A stretch of DNA of 49,966 bases, taken from the NCBI GenBank assembly GCA_001725945.1, contig LRMT01000295.1:1-49966 (forward strand), read 5' to 3'. The notes under the pieces were generated by a model. It ran no database searches. It had not been told where the DNA came from and saw only the letters and a list, made by a program, of their open reading frames with translations. Shown piece after piece: positions 18,210-28,622 of this stretch (positions within the stretch are counted from its first letter, which is position 1; every line of letters starts with the position of its first letter). The position numbers and the translations under genes were made by a program. The stretch is from Cupriavidus sp. UYMMa02A. GTDB taxonomy: Bacteria > Pseudomonadota > Gammaproteobacteria > Burkholderiales > Burkholderiaceae.

Positions 18210-21200
18210 CACTCTGCGGACGGCACGGCGTGCGAGGCCGATGCACCATTTGCCAAGGCCTCGCGACGCTGCTTGCGCGTGGCCAGCAGGCGCAGCGCCA
18301 CATAGAACACCGGCGTCAGGAACAGCCCGAAGAAAGTCACGCCGAGCATCCCGGCGAACACCGCCACGCCCATCGCATGGCGCATCTCCGCACCGGCGCC
18401 GGTCGACACCACCAGCGGCACCACGCCCATGATGAACGCGAACGAGGTCATCAGGATCGGGCGCAGGCGCAGGCGGCTCGCTTCGATCGCGGCCTGCACG
18501 ACAGTGCGGCCGTGATGCTCCAGTTCACGCGCAAACTCCACGATCAGGATCGCGTTCTTCGCCGACAACCCGACCAATACGATGAAGCCGATCTGCGTGA
18601 AGATATTGTTGTCCCCACGCGTGAGCCACACGCCCGTCATGGCGGCCAGCAGGCTCATCGGCACGATCAGGATCACGGCCAGCGGCAGCGTCAGGCTTTC
18701 GTACTGGGCGGCCAGCACCAGGAACACCAGCAGCACGCACAGCGGGAAGATCCACACACCCGCATTGCCGGCCAGGATGTCCTGGTAGGTCAGCTCGGTC
18801 CACTCGAACCCGATGCCCTTGGGCAGCGTTTCGGCGGCGATCCGCTCGGCCGCGGCCTGCGCCTGGCCCGAGGAGAAGCCCGGCGCCGGCCCGCCGTTCA
18901 TGTCGGCAGCGGTAAAGCGTTGTAGCGGCTCACGCTGTCCGGACCGAAGCTCTGCTTGACCTTCACCAGCGACGACAGCGGCACCATCTCGCCACTGGCG
19001 CTGCGCGCCTTGAGCTGCAGGATGTCCTCGGCATGCTGGCGGAATTGCGCATCCGCCTGCACCTTGACCTGGTACGTGCGGCCGAACTTGTTGAAGTCGT
19101 TCACATAGGCCGAGCCAAGATAGGTCTGCAGCGTTTCGAACACATCCGTCACCGGCACGCCGAGCTGCTTGGCCTTGGTACGGTCGAGCTGCACGTCGAG
19201 CTGCGGCACGTTCACCTGGTAGTTGCTGAAGATGCCCGCCAGCTCGGGCGTGGCACGGGCCTTGCCCATGAAGGCATTGGTGGCGTCGAACAGCGCGTCG
19301 TAGCCGAGCGCGGCGCGGTCCTCGATCATCATCTTGAAGCCGCCGATCGTGCCGAGGCCCTGCACCGGCGGTGGCGGGAACACAGCGATGAACGCGTCCT
19401 GGATCGAGCCGTACTGCTTGTTCAGGTCCGCGGCAATCGCACCGCCAGACAGCTCCTTGCCCTTGCGCTTTTCGAACGGATCCAGCGTGACAAACACGAT
19501 GCCGGCGCTCGGGCTGTTGGTGAAGCCGTTGATCGACAGGCCCGGGAAGGCCACCGCCGATTCCACGCCCGGATGCTTGAGCGCGATGTCCGACATGCGG
19601 CGGATCACGTCCTCGGTCCGGTCCAGCGTGGCACCGTCGGGCAGTTTGGCGAAGCTCACCAGATACTGCTTGTCCTGCGCCGGCACGAAGCCCTTCGGCA
19701 CCATCTGGAAGATGCCCACGTGGCCAGCAGCATCACGCATAGACGCCGAACACCGAACCCTTGCGGCGGATCACGCCCTTCACGCCACGGCCATAGCTGT
19801 CGGAGCTGCGGCCGAAGAATCGGTTGAAGCGCGCGAAGAAGCCGCCGAACACCTTGTCCATGCCGCGCGTGAGCCAGTCCTTCGGCGCGTCGTGGCCCCG
19901 GAGCAGCAGCGCGGACAGCGCCGGGGACAGCGTCAGCGAGTTGAACGCGGAGATGATCGTCGAGATCGAGATCGTCAGCGCGAACTGCTTGTAGAACTGG
20001 CCGGTCAGGCCCGTCATGAACGCCAGCGGCACGAACACGGCGATCAGCGTCAGCGCGATCGCGATGATCGGGCCGCTGACTTCACGCATGGCCTTGTAGG
20101 TTGCTTCCTTCGGCGACAGCCCTTCCTCGATATTCCGCTCGACGTTCTCCACGACCACGATTGCATCGTCCACCACGATGCCGATCGCCAGCACCAGCCC
20201 GAACAGGCTTAGTGCGTTGATCGAGAAGCCGAACGCGTGCATCAGGCCGAACGTGCCGACGATCGACACCGGCACGGCCAGCAGCGGGATAATCGACGCA
20301 CGCCACGTCTGCAGGAACAGGATCACCACCAGCACCACCAGCGCGATGGCCTCGAACAGCGTGTGGACCACGGCTTCGATACTGTGGCGCACGAACTGCG
20401 TCGGGTCATAGACGATGCTGTAGTCCACGCCTTCCGGCATGTTTTGCTTCAGCTCCGCCATGGTCTTGCGCACGTCGTTCGAGATCTGGATGGCGTTCGA
20501 ACCCGGCGACTGGAAAATCGGCAGCGCCACGGCGGACTTGTTGTCCAGCAGCGAACGCAGCGCATATTCCGACGCGCCAAGCTCGATGCGCGCGATGTCC
20601 TTCAGGTACGTGACCACACCGTCGGGCGAGGTCTTGACGATGATGTCGCCAAACTCTTCCACGGTCTGCAGACGGCCTTGCGCGTTCACCGACAGTTGCA
20701 GGTCGGTGCCGGGCAGCGTCGGCGACTGGCCGATCACGCCGGCCGCCACCTGCACGTTCTGCTCGCGGATAGCCTTGACCACGTCGGACGCCGACAGATT
20801 GCGCTCGGCGATCTTCTCCGGGTTCAGCCAGACGCGCATCGAGTAGTCGCCTGAGCCGAACATCTGCACCTGGCCCACGCCCTGGATCCGCGCGAGGCGG
20901 TCCTTCACGTTGATCAGCGCGTAGTTGCGCAGGTACGTCATGTCGTAGCGGTCGTTCGGCGAGACCAGGTGGACCACCATGTCAGGTCGGGCGAGCTCTT
21001 GACGGTCGTGATGCCAAGGCGGCGCACGTCTTCAGGCAAGCGCGGCTCGGCCTGCGACACGCGGTTCTGCACGAGCTGCTGGGCCTTGTCCGGGTCGGTG
21101 CCCAGCTTGAACGTCACGGTCAGCGTGAGCGACCCGTCGCTGTTGGCCTGCGAGTTCATGTAGAGCATGTCCTCGACGCCGTTGATCTGTTCTTCCAGCG

Positions 21201-21396
21201 GCGTGGCCACGGTCTCTGCGATCACCTTCGGGTTGGCGCCCGGAAACTGCGCGCGCACCACGACCGATGGCGGTACCACTTCCGGGTACTCCGAGATCGG
21301 TAACTTGAACATCGAGATGGCGCCGATCAGGAAGATCAGCACCGACAACACACCCGCAAAGATGGGGCGGTCGATAAAGAATTTAGAGAGATTCAT
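18209..21396 (-). CDS. ceoB: RND multidrug efflux permease, CeoB/MexF type, frame broken
   Basis: The inner-membrane proton-driven pump of a tripartite drug exporter, about 1063 residues when four missing bases (about 20980, 19736, 19715 and 18914) are restored; MexF-type pumps have this size. It begins MNLSKFFIDRPIFAGVLSV. The central transmembrane motif GIVVDDAIVVVENVERN contains the two proton-relay Asp residues, and FRRP-type and GRTVVQAAIEASRLRLRPILMT segments are present. The sequence is closest in my recollection to MexF, CeoB, BpeF and OqxB, which export chloramphenicol, fluoroquinolones and trimethoprim; the spectrum here is inferred. It is preceded by a 278-base gap with hairpins and overlaps the outer-membrane gene. 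Confidence 0.95.
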
Positions 21397-21545
21397 CTTG
21401 GTCTCTGCAAAAAAGCGCTCCCCTGGCGGCCCGCTCGTGGCGGGCACCATCAATAGCTTGGGGATCGAAACAAACTACGGGCGCTGGTTCTTCAGGCTCT
21501 GGCGATTGCCAATGGCGAAGACAACAACTGTTCCTCAGGCCGGCT

Positions 21546-21651
21546 CCCTCTCCCTCAGCGGGAGAGGGTTGGGGAGAGGGGTGGTTTAAACGCAGGCACT
21601 TCGTTGAAGCCTCGCCCCCCTCCCCGCCCTCTCCCGCTTGCGGGAGAGGGG
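21546..21651. repeat. Paired GGGAGAGGG hairpins between adaptor and permease genes
   Basis: Two hairpins with the same stem: CCCTCTCCC/GGGAGAGGG at 21546-21568 (5-base loop) and CCCTCTCCCGC/GCGGGAGAGGG at 21628-21651 (2-base loop). The C-rich and G-rich stretches around them also pair with each other, so the whole block is a large inverted repeat. This wording is shared with dispersed intergenic palindromes known in many proteobacteria. Here it sits inside an operon and could lower read-through from ceoA to ceoB. Confidence 0.75.
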
Positions 21652-21674
21652 CGCAATATGTCGGCTTGCATGCC

Positions 21675-22915
21675 TCAGCTCACCGGCTTCACGTCCGCTT
21701 CGCTTTTCTCGCTGGCGGCCTGTTTGCGGTCGGGCGTAGTGCCGCGCGGCTCCAGCTCGCTGCGGAACGCCATCGACACCGGCTTTGGCGCCACCGTGTC
21801 GCCCGGGCGCACGCGCTGCAGGCCATTCACGACAACGCTTTCGCCCGGCTTCAGGCCCTTGCGGATCACGCGCAGTCCTTCATAAGTCGGCCCGAGATCC
21901 ACCTCGCGGTAGGTCAGCTTGTTGGCCTGGTCGACCACCAGCACGAATTTCTTGCCCTGGTCGGTGCCGATGGCGCGGTCGTTGATCAGCACGGCGTCGT
22001 GCGGCGAACCGCCACCGAGCTTGACCTTCGCATACAGGCCCGGCAGCAGGCGGCCGTCCTCGTTGTCAAACACGGCGCGTACGCGGATCGTGCCGCTGCG
22101 CGTATCGAGCCGGTTGTCGATCGAGTGGATCTTGCCTTCGTGCGGATTGCCGTCCTCGTTGGCCAGGCCCAGGAACACCGGCAGGCCGTTCTTGCCGCCG
22201 CCCGCGCCCGGCGCCGTGTAGCGCAGGTAGCTTTGCTCATCGACGTCAAAGCTTGCGTACACCGGCGAGACCGATACCACTGACGTGAGCGGCGGCGATG
22301 CAGCACCTGCCGCCACAAGGTTGCCGACCGTGATTTCCGCACGCGACACCTTGCCCGAGACCGGGGCGACGATGCGCGTATAGCTCAGGTTCAGCTTCGC
22401 CACTTCCAGCGCCGCCTGCGCGCCGCGCACGTCGGCCGAAGTTTCGCTGGCTGCGTTGATGCGCTCGTCGAACTCGCGGCGCGAGATCGCGTTGTCGTCC
22501 AGCAGGCGCTGGGCGCGAGCCTTCTCCGTCTGCGCGTGCGCAGCGCGTACCTGCGCCGCGGCCACCGCGGCTTCGGCGCGGGCCACCTCGGCCGCATACG
22601 GACGCGGATCGATGGTGAACAGCGGATCGCCCTTCTTCACGATCGAGCCTTCGCGGAAATGCACCGTTTCGATCGTGCCGGAGACGCGCGGACGTATTTC
22701 CACGCGGTCCACCGCTTCGATGCGCCCGAGAACTCGTCCCATTCGGTGATGGTCTTGCCGACCACGCTGGCCACTTCAATGGTCGGGGCCGGCGGCGGCG
22801 TATTGGCTTGCGCCTCGCCCGCATGCCACGGCCGCAGGATGGAGGTGGCAACGCCGGCGCCGAGTACGATCACGATGGCAATCGCGATCAACGTGCGTCG
22901 ATTCTGGGTATTCAT
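21675..22915 (-). CDS. ceoA: RND efflux periplasmic adaptor, CeoA/MexE type, frame broken
   Basis: A membrane-fusion protein of about 413 residues that links the permease to the outer-membrane channel. After an N-terminal signal or anchor helix (LIAIAIVIVLGAG) come the biotinyl-lipoyl half VSGTIETVHFREGSIVKKGDPL, an alpha-hairpin rich in Ala and Arg, the second lipoyl half YTRIVAPVSGKVSRAEITVGNLV, and beta-barrel and membrane-proximal domains. One base is missing at about 22725-22727 (EFSGRIEAVDRV is then restored). AGGAG eight bases upstream selects ATG 22915 over the GTG at 22924. It follows llpE by 204 bases. Confidence 0.93.
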
Positions 22916-23119
22916 TTTCTTCACTCCTGTTGCTGGCTTTCTTCAACTGGGAAAACAAAGGCGCGAACGCCGCCCGCCGGGCCGCGTGCAGCGGTCCGGA
23001 TCTGGTCGGACAGGTCAGTAAGACTGATTGCTGGATGCCGCGCAGTCCGTCTTGGCGGCATCAGTACCGGCTGGCGGTTTCCGGAAGGCCTCAGCCGGCA
23101 GGCTCGTTCCGGGTCAACT

Positions 23120-24030
23120 TCAGGGCCGGCGTTCGCGCCGGGATGAGGTGTCGTCGGCCACGGCCAGACATCGCCGCAGGAATCGCGCACCTTCGTCTAC
23201 CCACGACTGACAATCGTCATGGGTTTCTTCTACGCCGTCGCCACAGGCGCCGGCATGATCATGGCCTCGGCCGGCACACCAGCTTGGCAAGGCGCCCGGC
23301 GAAGGCTTCGCCTTCCGCGCGCAGCGCATCGACTTCCGCTACCTGCACCAGCGTGGACGGCAGCCCTGCGAGGCGCGAGGCCAGTGCGGGCGCGGCATAC
23401 GGATGCACGCTGTCGGCCGGAGTCGGCAGATAGTCGCGATAATTGCAGGCCAGCCGCTGCAGGGTTTCCAGCGGCACCTGGCCACGGCCGGCGCCCGTGC
23501 ACGAAGCATGCTGCAGACACGGGTCCGTCACGGGGCGGATCAGCCACTGCCCGCGCGGCTGCGCGCCGCAACGGTCGCGCAGCATCTGCGACAACGCAAT
23601 CGCCAGATTGCCGCCGGCTTCCTCACCAACCAGCGCGAAGCGCGCCTTGTCCACCTTCAGCCGGCGCGCATGGCGCAGCACCCATTCCACGGTGCTGTAC
23701 GCGTCTTCGGGCGCGGCCGGGAACGGATGGTCCGGCGCCAGCGAGTAGGCAGGCGTCACCACGACCGCCGGTACCGAAGCCGCCAGCATCTGCACGACCT
23801 GCTTCGCCCGTTCCAGCCCGCCGTCCACGAAGCCACCCGCGTGCAGGTACACCAGCCACGGCAGCAGCGCGCCGCCTTCTGCGGCTGGCGCGGGGTAACC
23901 GGGCGGGTAACACACGCACACCGATATCTCGCGCTCGCCGCTTGCCACCTTGTGCTCCACGACGCGCGCCTGCCCGTTACCGTTGGCCGGCGGCGCGGCG
24001 GGGGGGACGATGGCTGGACGACTGGGACAT
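23120..24030 (-). CDS. llpE: LlpE-like alpha/beta hydrolase lacking the nucleophile Ser, frame broken
   Basis: A hormone-sensitive-lipase-like protein of about 300 residues. LPWLVYLHAGGFVDG is the oxyanion-hole HGG region and AYSLAPDHPFPAAPEDAY is family standard. The nucleophile elbow, normally GDSAGGN, reads GEEAGGN: the catalytic Ser is Glu, and the frame is sound there, so this is not a missing base. Breaks lie in the C run at 24000-24006 (two bases short or one extra), at about 23281 and at about 23234; restored, the protein ends DEGARFLRR...RRERRP. In Burkholderia llpE is the first gene of the ceoAB-opcM operon next to its LysR regulator, exactly this order. Its role in efflux is unknown. 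Confidence 0.82.
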
Positions 24031-24371
24031 GGGCACCTTGGCGGGCGTGCTGAAAGTCGCTGGCACGCCTATCATGTGTTGCAATGCAACGGATTATGGT
24101 GATTGACAGCGATGGGATAAAGCGAGAGATTGCCAACGCACTGTTCCGCGATTGGAATAATCGGCGCGCTGAGACCCCACGCATGACAAGGTCTTGGAAA
24201 ATGTGATTCACTCCCGCTCTCGCACTATTTCCGGCCGCGCGCTCTGTCAGCCGCCGCGCCTTCGGGACCGGGAAAGCCAGGCCAGCATACTCCCGGCAGC
24301 CAATCCCCATATATTGCAATCACGTCGCCCCGTTCGGCGAGCAGTCAGTCAACATTCGTCGGAAGCTCATC
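24031..24371. promoter_or_regulatory. Divergent control region of llpE-ceoAB-opcM and lysR
   Basis: This 341-base gap separates the divergent starts of llpE (24030) and the LysR gene (24372). CGATT-GGAAT-AATCG at 24149-24163 is a perfect inverted repeat of the size LysR proteins bind. No gene is visible in the gap. LysR binding is inferred from position and from the known arrangement of CeoR/BpeT. Confidence 0.5.
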
Positions 24372-25313
24372 ATGGATCGTCTCGTCTCAATGCAGGCCTT
24401 CACCCGGGTGGTCGACCTGGGCAGCTTCGCGCGTGCCGCCGACTCGCTCGACCTGCCCAAGGCCACCCTCACCCGACTGATCCAGAACCTGGAAACCCAT
24501 CTGGGCGTCAAGCTGCTGCACCGGACCACCCGCCGCATCAGCGTGACGAGCGACGGCGCGGCCTACTACGAGCGGTGCGTGCGCATCCTGGCCGATGTGG
24601 AAGAGGCCGAGCAATCGCTGACGCGACACAACAACTCGCCCAAGGGCACGCTGTCGGTGGACACCACTGCAGCGCTGGCCCGGCTTGTGCTGATCCCAAA
24701 CCTGCACGAGTTTTTCACGAACTACCCGGAACTGAAGCTGAACCTGACCATCAACGGCAAGCCGATTGACATGCTGCAGGAAGGCGTGGACGTGGTGCTG
24801 CGCGTCGGCGCGGTCGATGAGTCCATGGTGGCGCGGCGCGTCGGGCAACTGAAGCTGGCGTACTTCGCGTCGCCGATCTACCTCAACCGCTTCGGCACGC
24901 CGCACGAGTTGGCCGACCTGGCGCAGCACAAGGCGGTGAACTACCTGTCCAACCTCACGGGGCGGGAATGGCCATGGCAACTGGCGCGCGGCAGGGAGCA
25001 GAGCGAGATCCTGCTGCCCTCCGTCATCTCCACCAACGACGGCGACATCTACCTGGAATGCGCACTGGCGGGGCACGGCCTGGCCTGCCTTTCTCGCGTC
25101 ATGGCCGAGCCCTACGTCGCAAGCGGCCGGCTGGTGGAAGTCATGGCGGACTGGCAAGCCGAGGAGTTGCCGATCTCCGCCATGTACCCGCAGAACCGCC
25201 ACCTGTCGGCCAAGGTGAGGGTGTTCGTCAACTGGGTAGCGGAGATTTTCGGACGGCATCCGCATTTGGGCGCGGCACCGCAGCAAGGCGCGGTCAGGCA
25301 GCTTGCCGCGTAA
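24372..25313 (+). CDS. LysR-family regulator of the efflux operon (CeoR/BpeT-like)
   Basis: An intact 313-residue LysR regulator. The winged helix-turn-helix occupies residues 1-60 with FTRVVDLGSFARAADSLDLPKATLTRLIQNLE and LLHRTTRRISVT. The substrate-binding domain follows (GTLSVDTTAALARLVLIPNL, DVVLRVGAVDESMVARRVGQL). It is divergent from llpE-ceoA-ceoB-opcM, the position of ceoR in Burkholderia cenocepacia and bpeT in B. pseudomallei, which activate the pump operon; mutations in BpeT cause overexpression and resistance. Activation by an aromatic ligand such as salicylate is an inference from those systems. Confidence 0.92.
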   Translation: MDRLVSMQAFTRVVDLGSFARAADSLDLPKATLTRLIQNLETHLGVKLLHRTTRRISVTSDGAAYYERCVRILADVEEAEQSLTRHNNSPKGTLSVDTTAALARLVLIPNLHEFFTNYPELKLNLTINGKPIDMLQEGVDVVLRVGAVDESMVARRVGQLKLAYFASPIYLNRFGTPHELADLAQHKAVNYLSNLTGREWPWQLARGREQSEILLPSVISTNDGDIYLECALAGHGLACLSRVMAEPYVASGRLVEVMADWQAEELPISAMYPQNRHLSAKVRVFVNWVAEIFGRHPHLGAAPQQGAVRQLAA

Positions 25314-25445
25314 TGGAGCCCATCAAGGCGGAGCCGATTAAGGCTGGGACGATCAAGGCCGATCAAGCTGCCCGGTGAGCGGCCCCTGCGTAAGCGTCGC
25401 ATCCTATACTGTTTCTTCCGCAATAACCCGAATGGGAGGGTTCCG

Positions 25446-25986
25446 ATGAAACGCACACTTTTCGGCCTGGCGGCCACGGCGCAGTAGCGATGACGCTGGC
25501 AGGCTGCGCCGGCACGGGTATGACCGGCGCCGGCGGCGGGGCCAAGGCGACCGCCACCCTCGCGCCGAAGAGCGGCACCAACACCGGCGGCACCATCACC
25601 TTCACGCAGCAGTCTGACGGCGTCATGATGGTCGCGTCCGTCACTGGCCTGCCGCCCAACAGCACGCATGGCTTCCACGTGCATGAAAAGGGCGATTGCT
25701 CCGCGCCGGACGCCATGAGCGCCGGCGGCCATTTCAACCCGACCGGCAAGCCGCACGGGCAGATGTCGATGCCTGACCACCATGCCGGCGACATGAACAA
25801 CCTCACGGCGGATGCAACGGCAATGCGCGCGCGAGCTTCCTGCTGCCTGACCTGACGGTCGGCACCGGCCCCAACAGCGTGATCGGCCGCGCCGTGATTG
25901 TTCATAAGGATCCGGACGACTACAAGACACAGCCCACCGGCAATGCTGGGGGACGGATTGCGTGCGGGGTGGTGGCGGCTTCGTGA
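25446..25986 (+). CDS. sodC: Cu/Zn superoxide dismutase, periplasmic lipoprotein, frame broken twice
   Basis: A SodC of about 180 residues that removes superoxide in the periplasm. The lipobox MTLAGC follows a short signal sequence. Copper and zinc ligands are visible: GFHVHEKGDC, GGHFNPTGKPHG, PDHHAGDM and VIVHKDPDDY. The two cysteines (GDC and RIACGVV) form the family disulfide. Bases are missing near 25488 (an early TAG would otherwise end the frame) and near 25816. GGGAGG six bases upstream supports the start at 25446. It stands alone after the lysR gene, 132 bases downstream. Confidence 0.93.
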
Positions 25987-26009
25987 ATCGAAGTGAATAG
26001 CGGCGCCGG

Positions 26010-26180
26010 CACCGCAGCGAGTACGACAGCCTCGGCGTGACCAGCCGCGCATTCACGACCTGGTTGACCGGGCGCGGCACCGGGGGAGTCGGAGAGCGAC
26101 AACCTGGTCACCGCCGGCGCCGGCAGAGTCGGCGCGTCGTTCGAGAGCGCGAAGTGCGCGGAGCTGGTGCTCGACGTGTA
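26010..26180 (+). pseudogene. Possible 3' fragment of an unidentified gene
   Basis: Two frames, joined if one base is restored near 26090, read SEYDSLGVTSRAFTTWLTG then SDNLVTAGAGRVGASFES and AKCAELVLDV before TAG at 26178-26180. Composition and residue order look protein-like, but no start codon or ribosome site precedes it; the stretch begins just behind sodC. I do not recognise the family. It may be a gene remnant or chance. Confidence 0.25.
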
Positions 26181-26263
26181 GGACACACGAAGCGGCCCAC
26201 CATGGTCATGCCATGTCGCCCCGGATTGGCATTACCATAGCGGGCCGCTCCCGAGAATCCGTC

Positions 26264-26599
26264 ATGCCGCGCTCCATCCGCCGTGCCCTTCCCGGCCTTG
26301 CCGTCACCGTCTTCGCAATCTCCTTCGGCGCGCATGCCACCGACATCGACTGCGATCCGTCCGCCTCACCGGCAAACCCGGCGCCGGCACAACGCCTGAT
26401 CTGTGAATCCGCGTTGTTTTCCATGGGATACCAGCGCATCTATGCCGACCAGCAGAGGATGCTCAAGGCCGGGGCGGTATCGGAAGCAGATATTGCTGCG
26501 TTCCGCGCGAAGCGGGACGGCTGCAAGACTGCGTCCTGCCTGGACACCGTCTTCCGGGAGTGGAAGGCGTTCGCCACCAAGGCCGCCCACCCGCAATAG
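26264..26599 (+). CDS. Small secreted LprI-like protein
   Basis: An intact protein of about 111 residues with a signal peptide (AVTVFAISFGAHA). The mature part has four cysteines (IDCDPS, LICESAL, DGCKTASCLD) and the segment YQRIYADQQRMLKAGAVSEADIAAFRAKRDGC, which matches the LprI/DUF1311 group of small lysozyme-inhibitor-like proteins. A second copy of this domain lies at 42,825-41,967. The in-frame ATG at 26213 would add residues before the signal peptide and is less likely. Function is inferred only at family level. Confidence 0.75.
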   Translation: MPRSIRRALPGLAVTVFAISFGAHATDIDCDPSASPANPAPAQRLICESALFSMGYQRIYADQQRMLKAGAVSEADIAAFRAKRDGCKTASCLDTVFREWKAFATKAAHPQ

Positions 26600-26603
26600 G
26601 GAC

Positions 26604-26630
26604 GCGAGCGCCGGCCTATTCCGCGCTCGC
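26604..26630. terminator. Hairpin between convergent genes
   Basis: GCGAGCGC (26604-26611) pairs with GCGCTCGC (26623-26630) over an 11-base loop. It lies at the meeting of the LprI-like gene (ends 26599) and the MscS gene (ends 26616), partly inside the latter. Confidence 0.5.
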
Positions 26631-27706
26631 CAAATGTGCCGCCGTTGCATGCTGTGGCTGTGCCTCGGCATCACGCTCGAAGCGCAGCCGCGGCAGGTGC
26701 TGCGGGAATTCGCGCTGCATGAAGTCGATCAGCGCTTCGCGGATCCTGCAGCGCAGGTCCCATGCCAGCCCCGAGGAAGCCGCGGTACACAGCACGCGCA
26801 GCTGCATGGTCCGCTCGGTGGCATCGGTGACCACGAGATTGAAGAAGCGCTGATCCCATTCAGGCGCGGCGTGCACGACCCGCTCCAGTTCCTTGCGCAG
26901 CGGCGCCAGCGGCATGCCGTAGTCGACATGGAAAAAGACCGAGCCCATGATCTCCGCGCTGTTGCGCGTCCAGTTCTGGAACGGCTTCTCGATGAAGTAC
27001 TGCAACGGGATGATCAGGCGGCGCTCGTCCCACAGCCGCATCACGACATACGTGCCCGAGATTTCCTCCACCCGCCCCCACTCGCCTTCGACGATCAGGA
27101 CGTCGTCGAGCCGGATCGGCTGGGTCAGCGCGAGCTGCAGGCCGGCAATCATGTTGCTGAACACCGGCTTGGCTGCGAAGCCGGCAATCAGGCCGACCAC
27201 GCCGGCCGAGGCCAGCAGGCTCGCGCCCACCTGCGCGCGCCCGGAAAGGTCATGAGCAGCATGGCCGCACCCATGATCGTCGCCAGCGTCATGGCAATGC
27301 GCGAGAGCACGCGCGTCTGCGTGTGAATGCGGCGCGCGCCCATATTGTCCACCACGTCGACCGGATGCCGGTCCATGACGCCCTTCGCGAAGCCGGCAAT
27401 GATCCGGACCACGAGCCACGTCGTTGCCGCGATCATCAGCAAGCCGTTGACATGGCGCACGCTGTCGATCCAGCGCAGCTCATCCGGAGCCGCCTGCCAC
27501 ACGGTCTGCAGCGCGAGCAGCGGCAAGACGACGCTCGCCGGCGCACGGCTCTTTGCGACGATGGCGTGCAGCACCGGCGCCGGCCGGGTCAGGCGCATCA
27601 GCAGCAGTCCGCCAAGGCGATGCGCAATCAGCGCGATGACGACACCGGCCAGCGCCGCTGCCCATGTGCCGAACCAGGGGTGTGCGATGAGGATTCCAAT
27701 ATCCAT
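26616..27706 (-). CDS. MscS family mechanosensitive channel, frame broken
   Basis: A small-conductance channel-like protein of about 363 residues. Four hydrophobic N-terminal segments lead to the pore helix and the MscS core: VGASLLASAGVVGLIAGFAAKPVFSNMIAGLQL, IRLDDVLIVEGEWGRVEEI, YVVMRLWDERRLIIPLQYFIEKPFQNWTR. The C-terminal cage domain follows. One base is missing in GCGCGCGC at about 27238-27242. AAGGA lies seven bases before the start. It should release solutes on hypo-osmotic shock, though many members have other roles. It ends convergently with the LprI-like gene. Confidence 0.92.
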
Positions 27707-27901
27707 CGGTCATCCTTTTGTCATGGCGGGATCCTGTGCGGCGCTCCGCAATGGCAAAGCATCTGTGCATGCCGGAATGCTTGCTGTCGCGCTGCGGAAA
27801 TCTGCAGGTCCCCGGTTTGCAGAGGAGTGCGCCGCTGAAATGTCCCGAACGCCTTGACTTGCCGCGACCTGACGTCGCAGGCGTTCGACAGCGGGCGCGC
27901 G

Positions 27902-28507
27902 CTATGTACGGATTCCGAACAAACCTTGCCAGAATGATTCGAAGGTGCCCGGATGACGGTTGGTGCGCATTGTGGCCGCGGCGGAATCCGCCGCAGCCTG
28001 TGCCGCGTCCGTTGCAGTCGTGGACCCTGCCGCTTCTTCCGCGTGGGCATGTGCCCTGCGCGACTCCTGCAAGGCCCACACGCTATCGGCGATGCGTGCG
28101 GCGAGTTCGGCCTCGCAATCGCGGCCAAGCAAGACGCCGAAGATCACGTCCCGGTTGTGGCCATCGTCGGTGAAGCGCATCGCGATGGAGACCATCTTTT
28201 CGTAGTGTTCCTGCGCGACGCGCTGGGCTTCGCGTTGCACCGCGCGTTCCGCTTCTTCCTGTGCCGCAGCCTCAGCCTGCCAGCGGCGCATTTCCTGTTC
28301 GAAAACGTCGTCATAGATCCGGCGCTGTTCGGCATCGGAAAGAATGGCGTAGGCGTCTCGGATCTCCTGGAATGCCGCGTGGGACTCGGTCTCGCGGCCA
28401 GGATTGCGGTCTGGGTGCCACTTCATCGCGGCACGGCGGTAGGCGCGCTTGATTTCGTCAAGCGTAGCGTCGGATTCGACACCAAGGGTCGCGTAGAGGG
28501 TGGTCAT
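27902..28507 (-). CDS. J-domain (DnaJ-like) protein
   Basis: An intact 201-residue protein. The J-domain occupies residues 1-65: TLYATLGVESDATLDEIKRAYRRAAMKWHPDRN with the HPD motif that stimulates DnaK ATPase, and FQEIRDAYAILSDAEQRRIYDD. There is no Gly/Phe or zinc-finger region, so it is a type III J protein. A Gln/Glu/Ala-rich coiled segment and an Ala-rich tail ending FWQGLFGIRT follow. A start at 28540 would add 11 residues; neither start has a good ribosome site. The client is unknown. Confidence 0.9.
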   Translation of the reverse strand: MTTLYATLGVESDATLDEIKRAYRRAAMKWHPDRNPGRETESHAAFQEIRDAYAILSDAEQRRIYDDVFEQEMRRWQAEAAAQEEAERAVQREAQRVAQEHYEKMVSIAMRFTDDGHNRDVIFGVLLGRDCEAELAARIADSVWALQESRRAHAHAEEAAGSTTATDAAQAAADSAAATMRTNRHPGTFESFWQGLFGIRT

Positions 28508-28622
28508 GGGAGGTAGGGCGATTGCTGCGTTGGCGTTCATCCTAGCATGGAGGATTGAGTACCCCGAGAGCGGCAATCGCGCCGGCGCACCTGTAACATA
28601 GCCTTCTTCGTCACTTGTTGAT

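Noticed and set aside
18209..21396. Programmed frameshifting or several small RND genes
   Set aside because: The breaks have no slippery site with a conserved structure, and the same kind of break occurs in unrelated genes all over the window.
24387..25286. Antisense open frame of 299 codons over the LysR gene
   Set aside because: The plus strand holds a complete LysR protein with a ribosome site.
26191..26249. AGCGGCCC/GGGCCGCT inverted repeat as terminator
   Set aside because: The 43-base loop is too long for an intrinsic terminator; it may be chance in GC-rich DNA.
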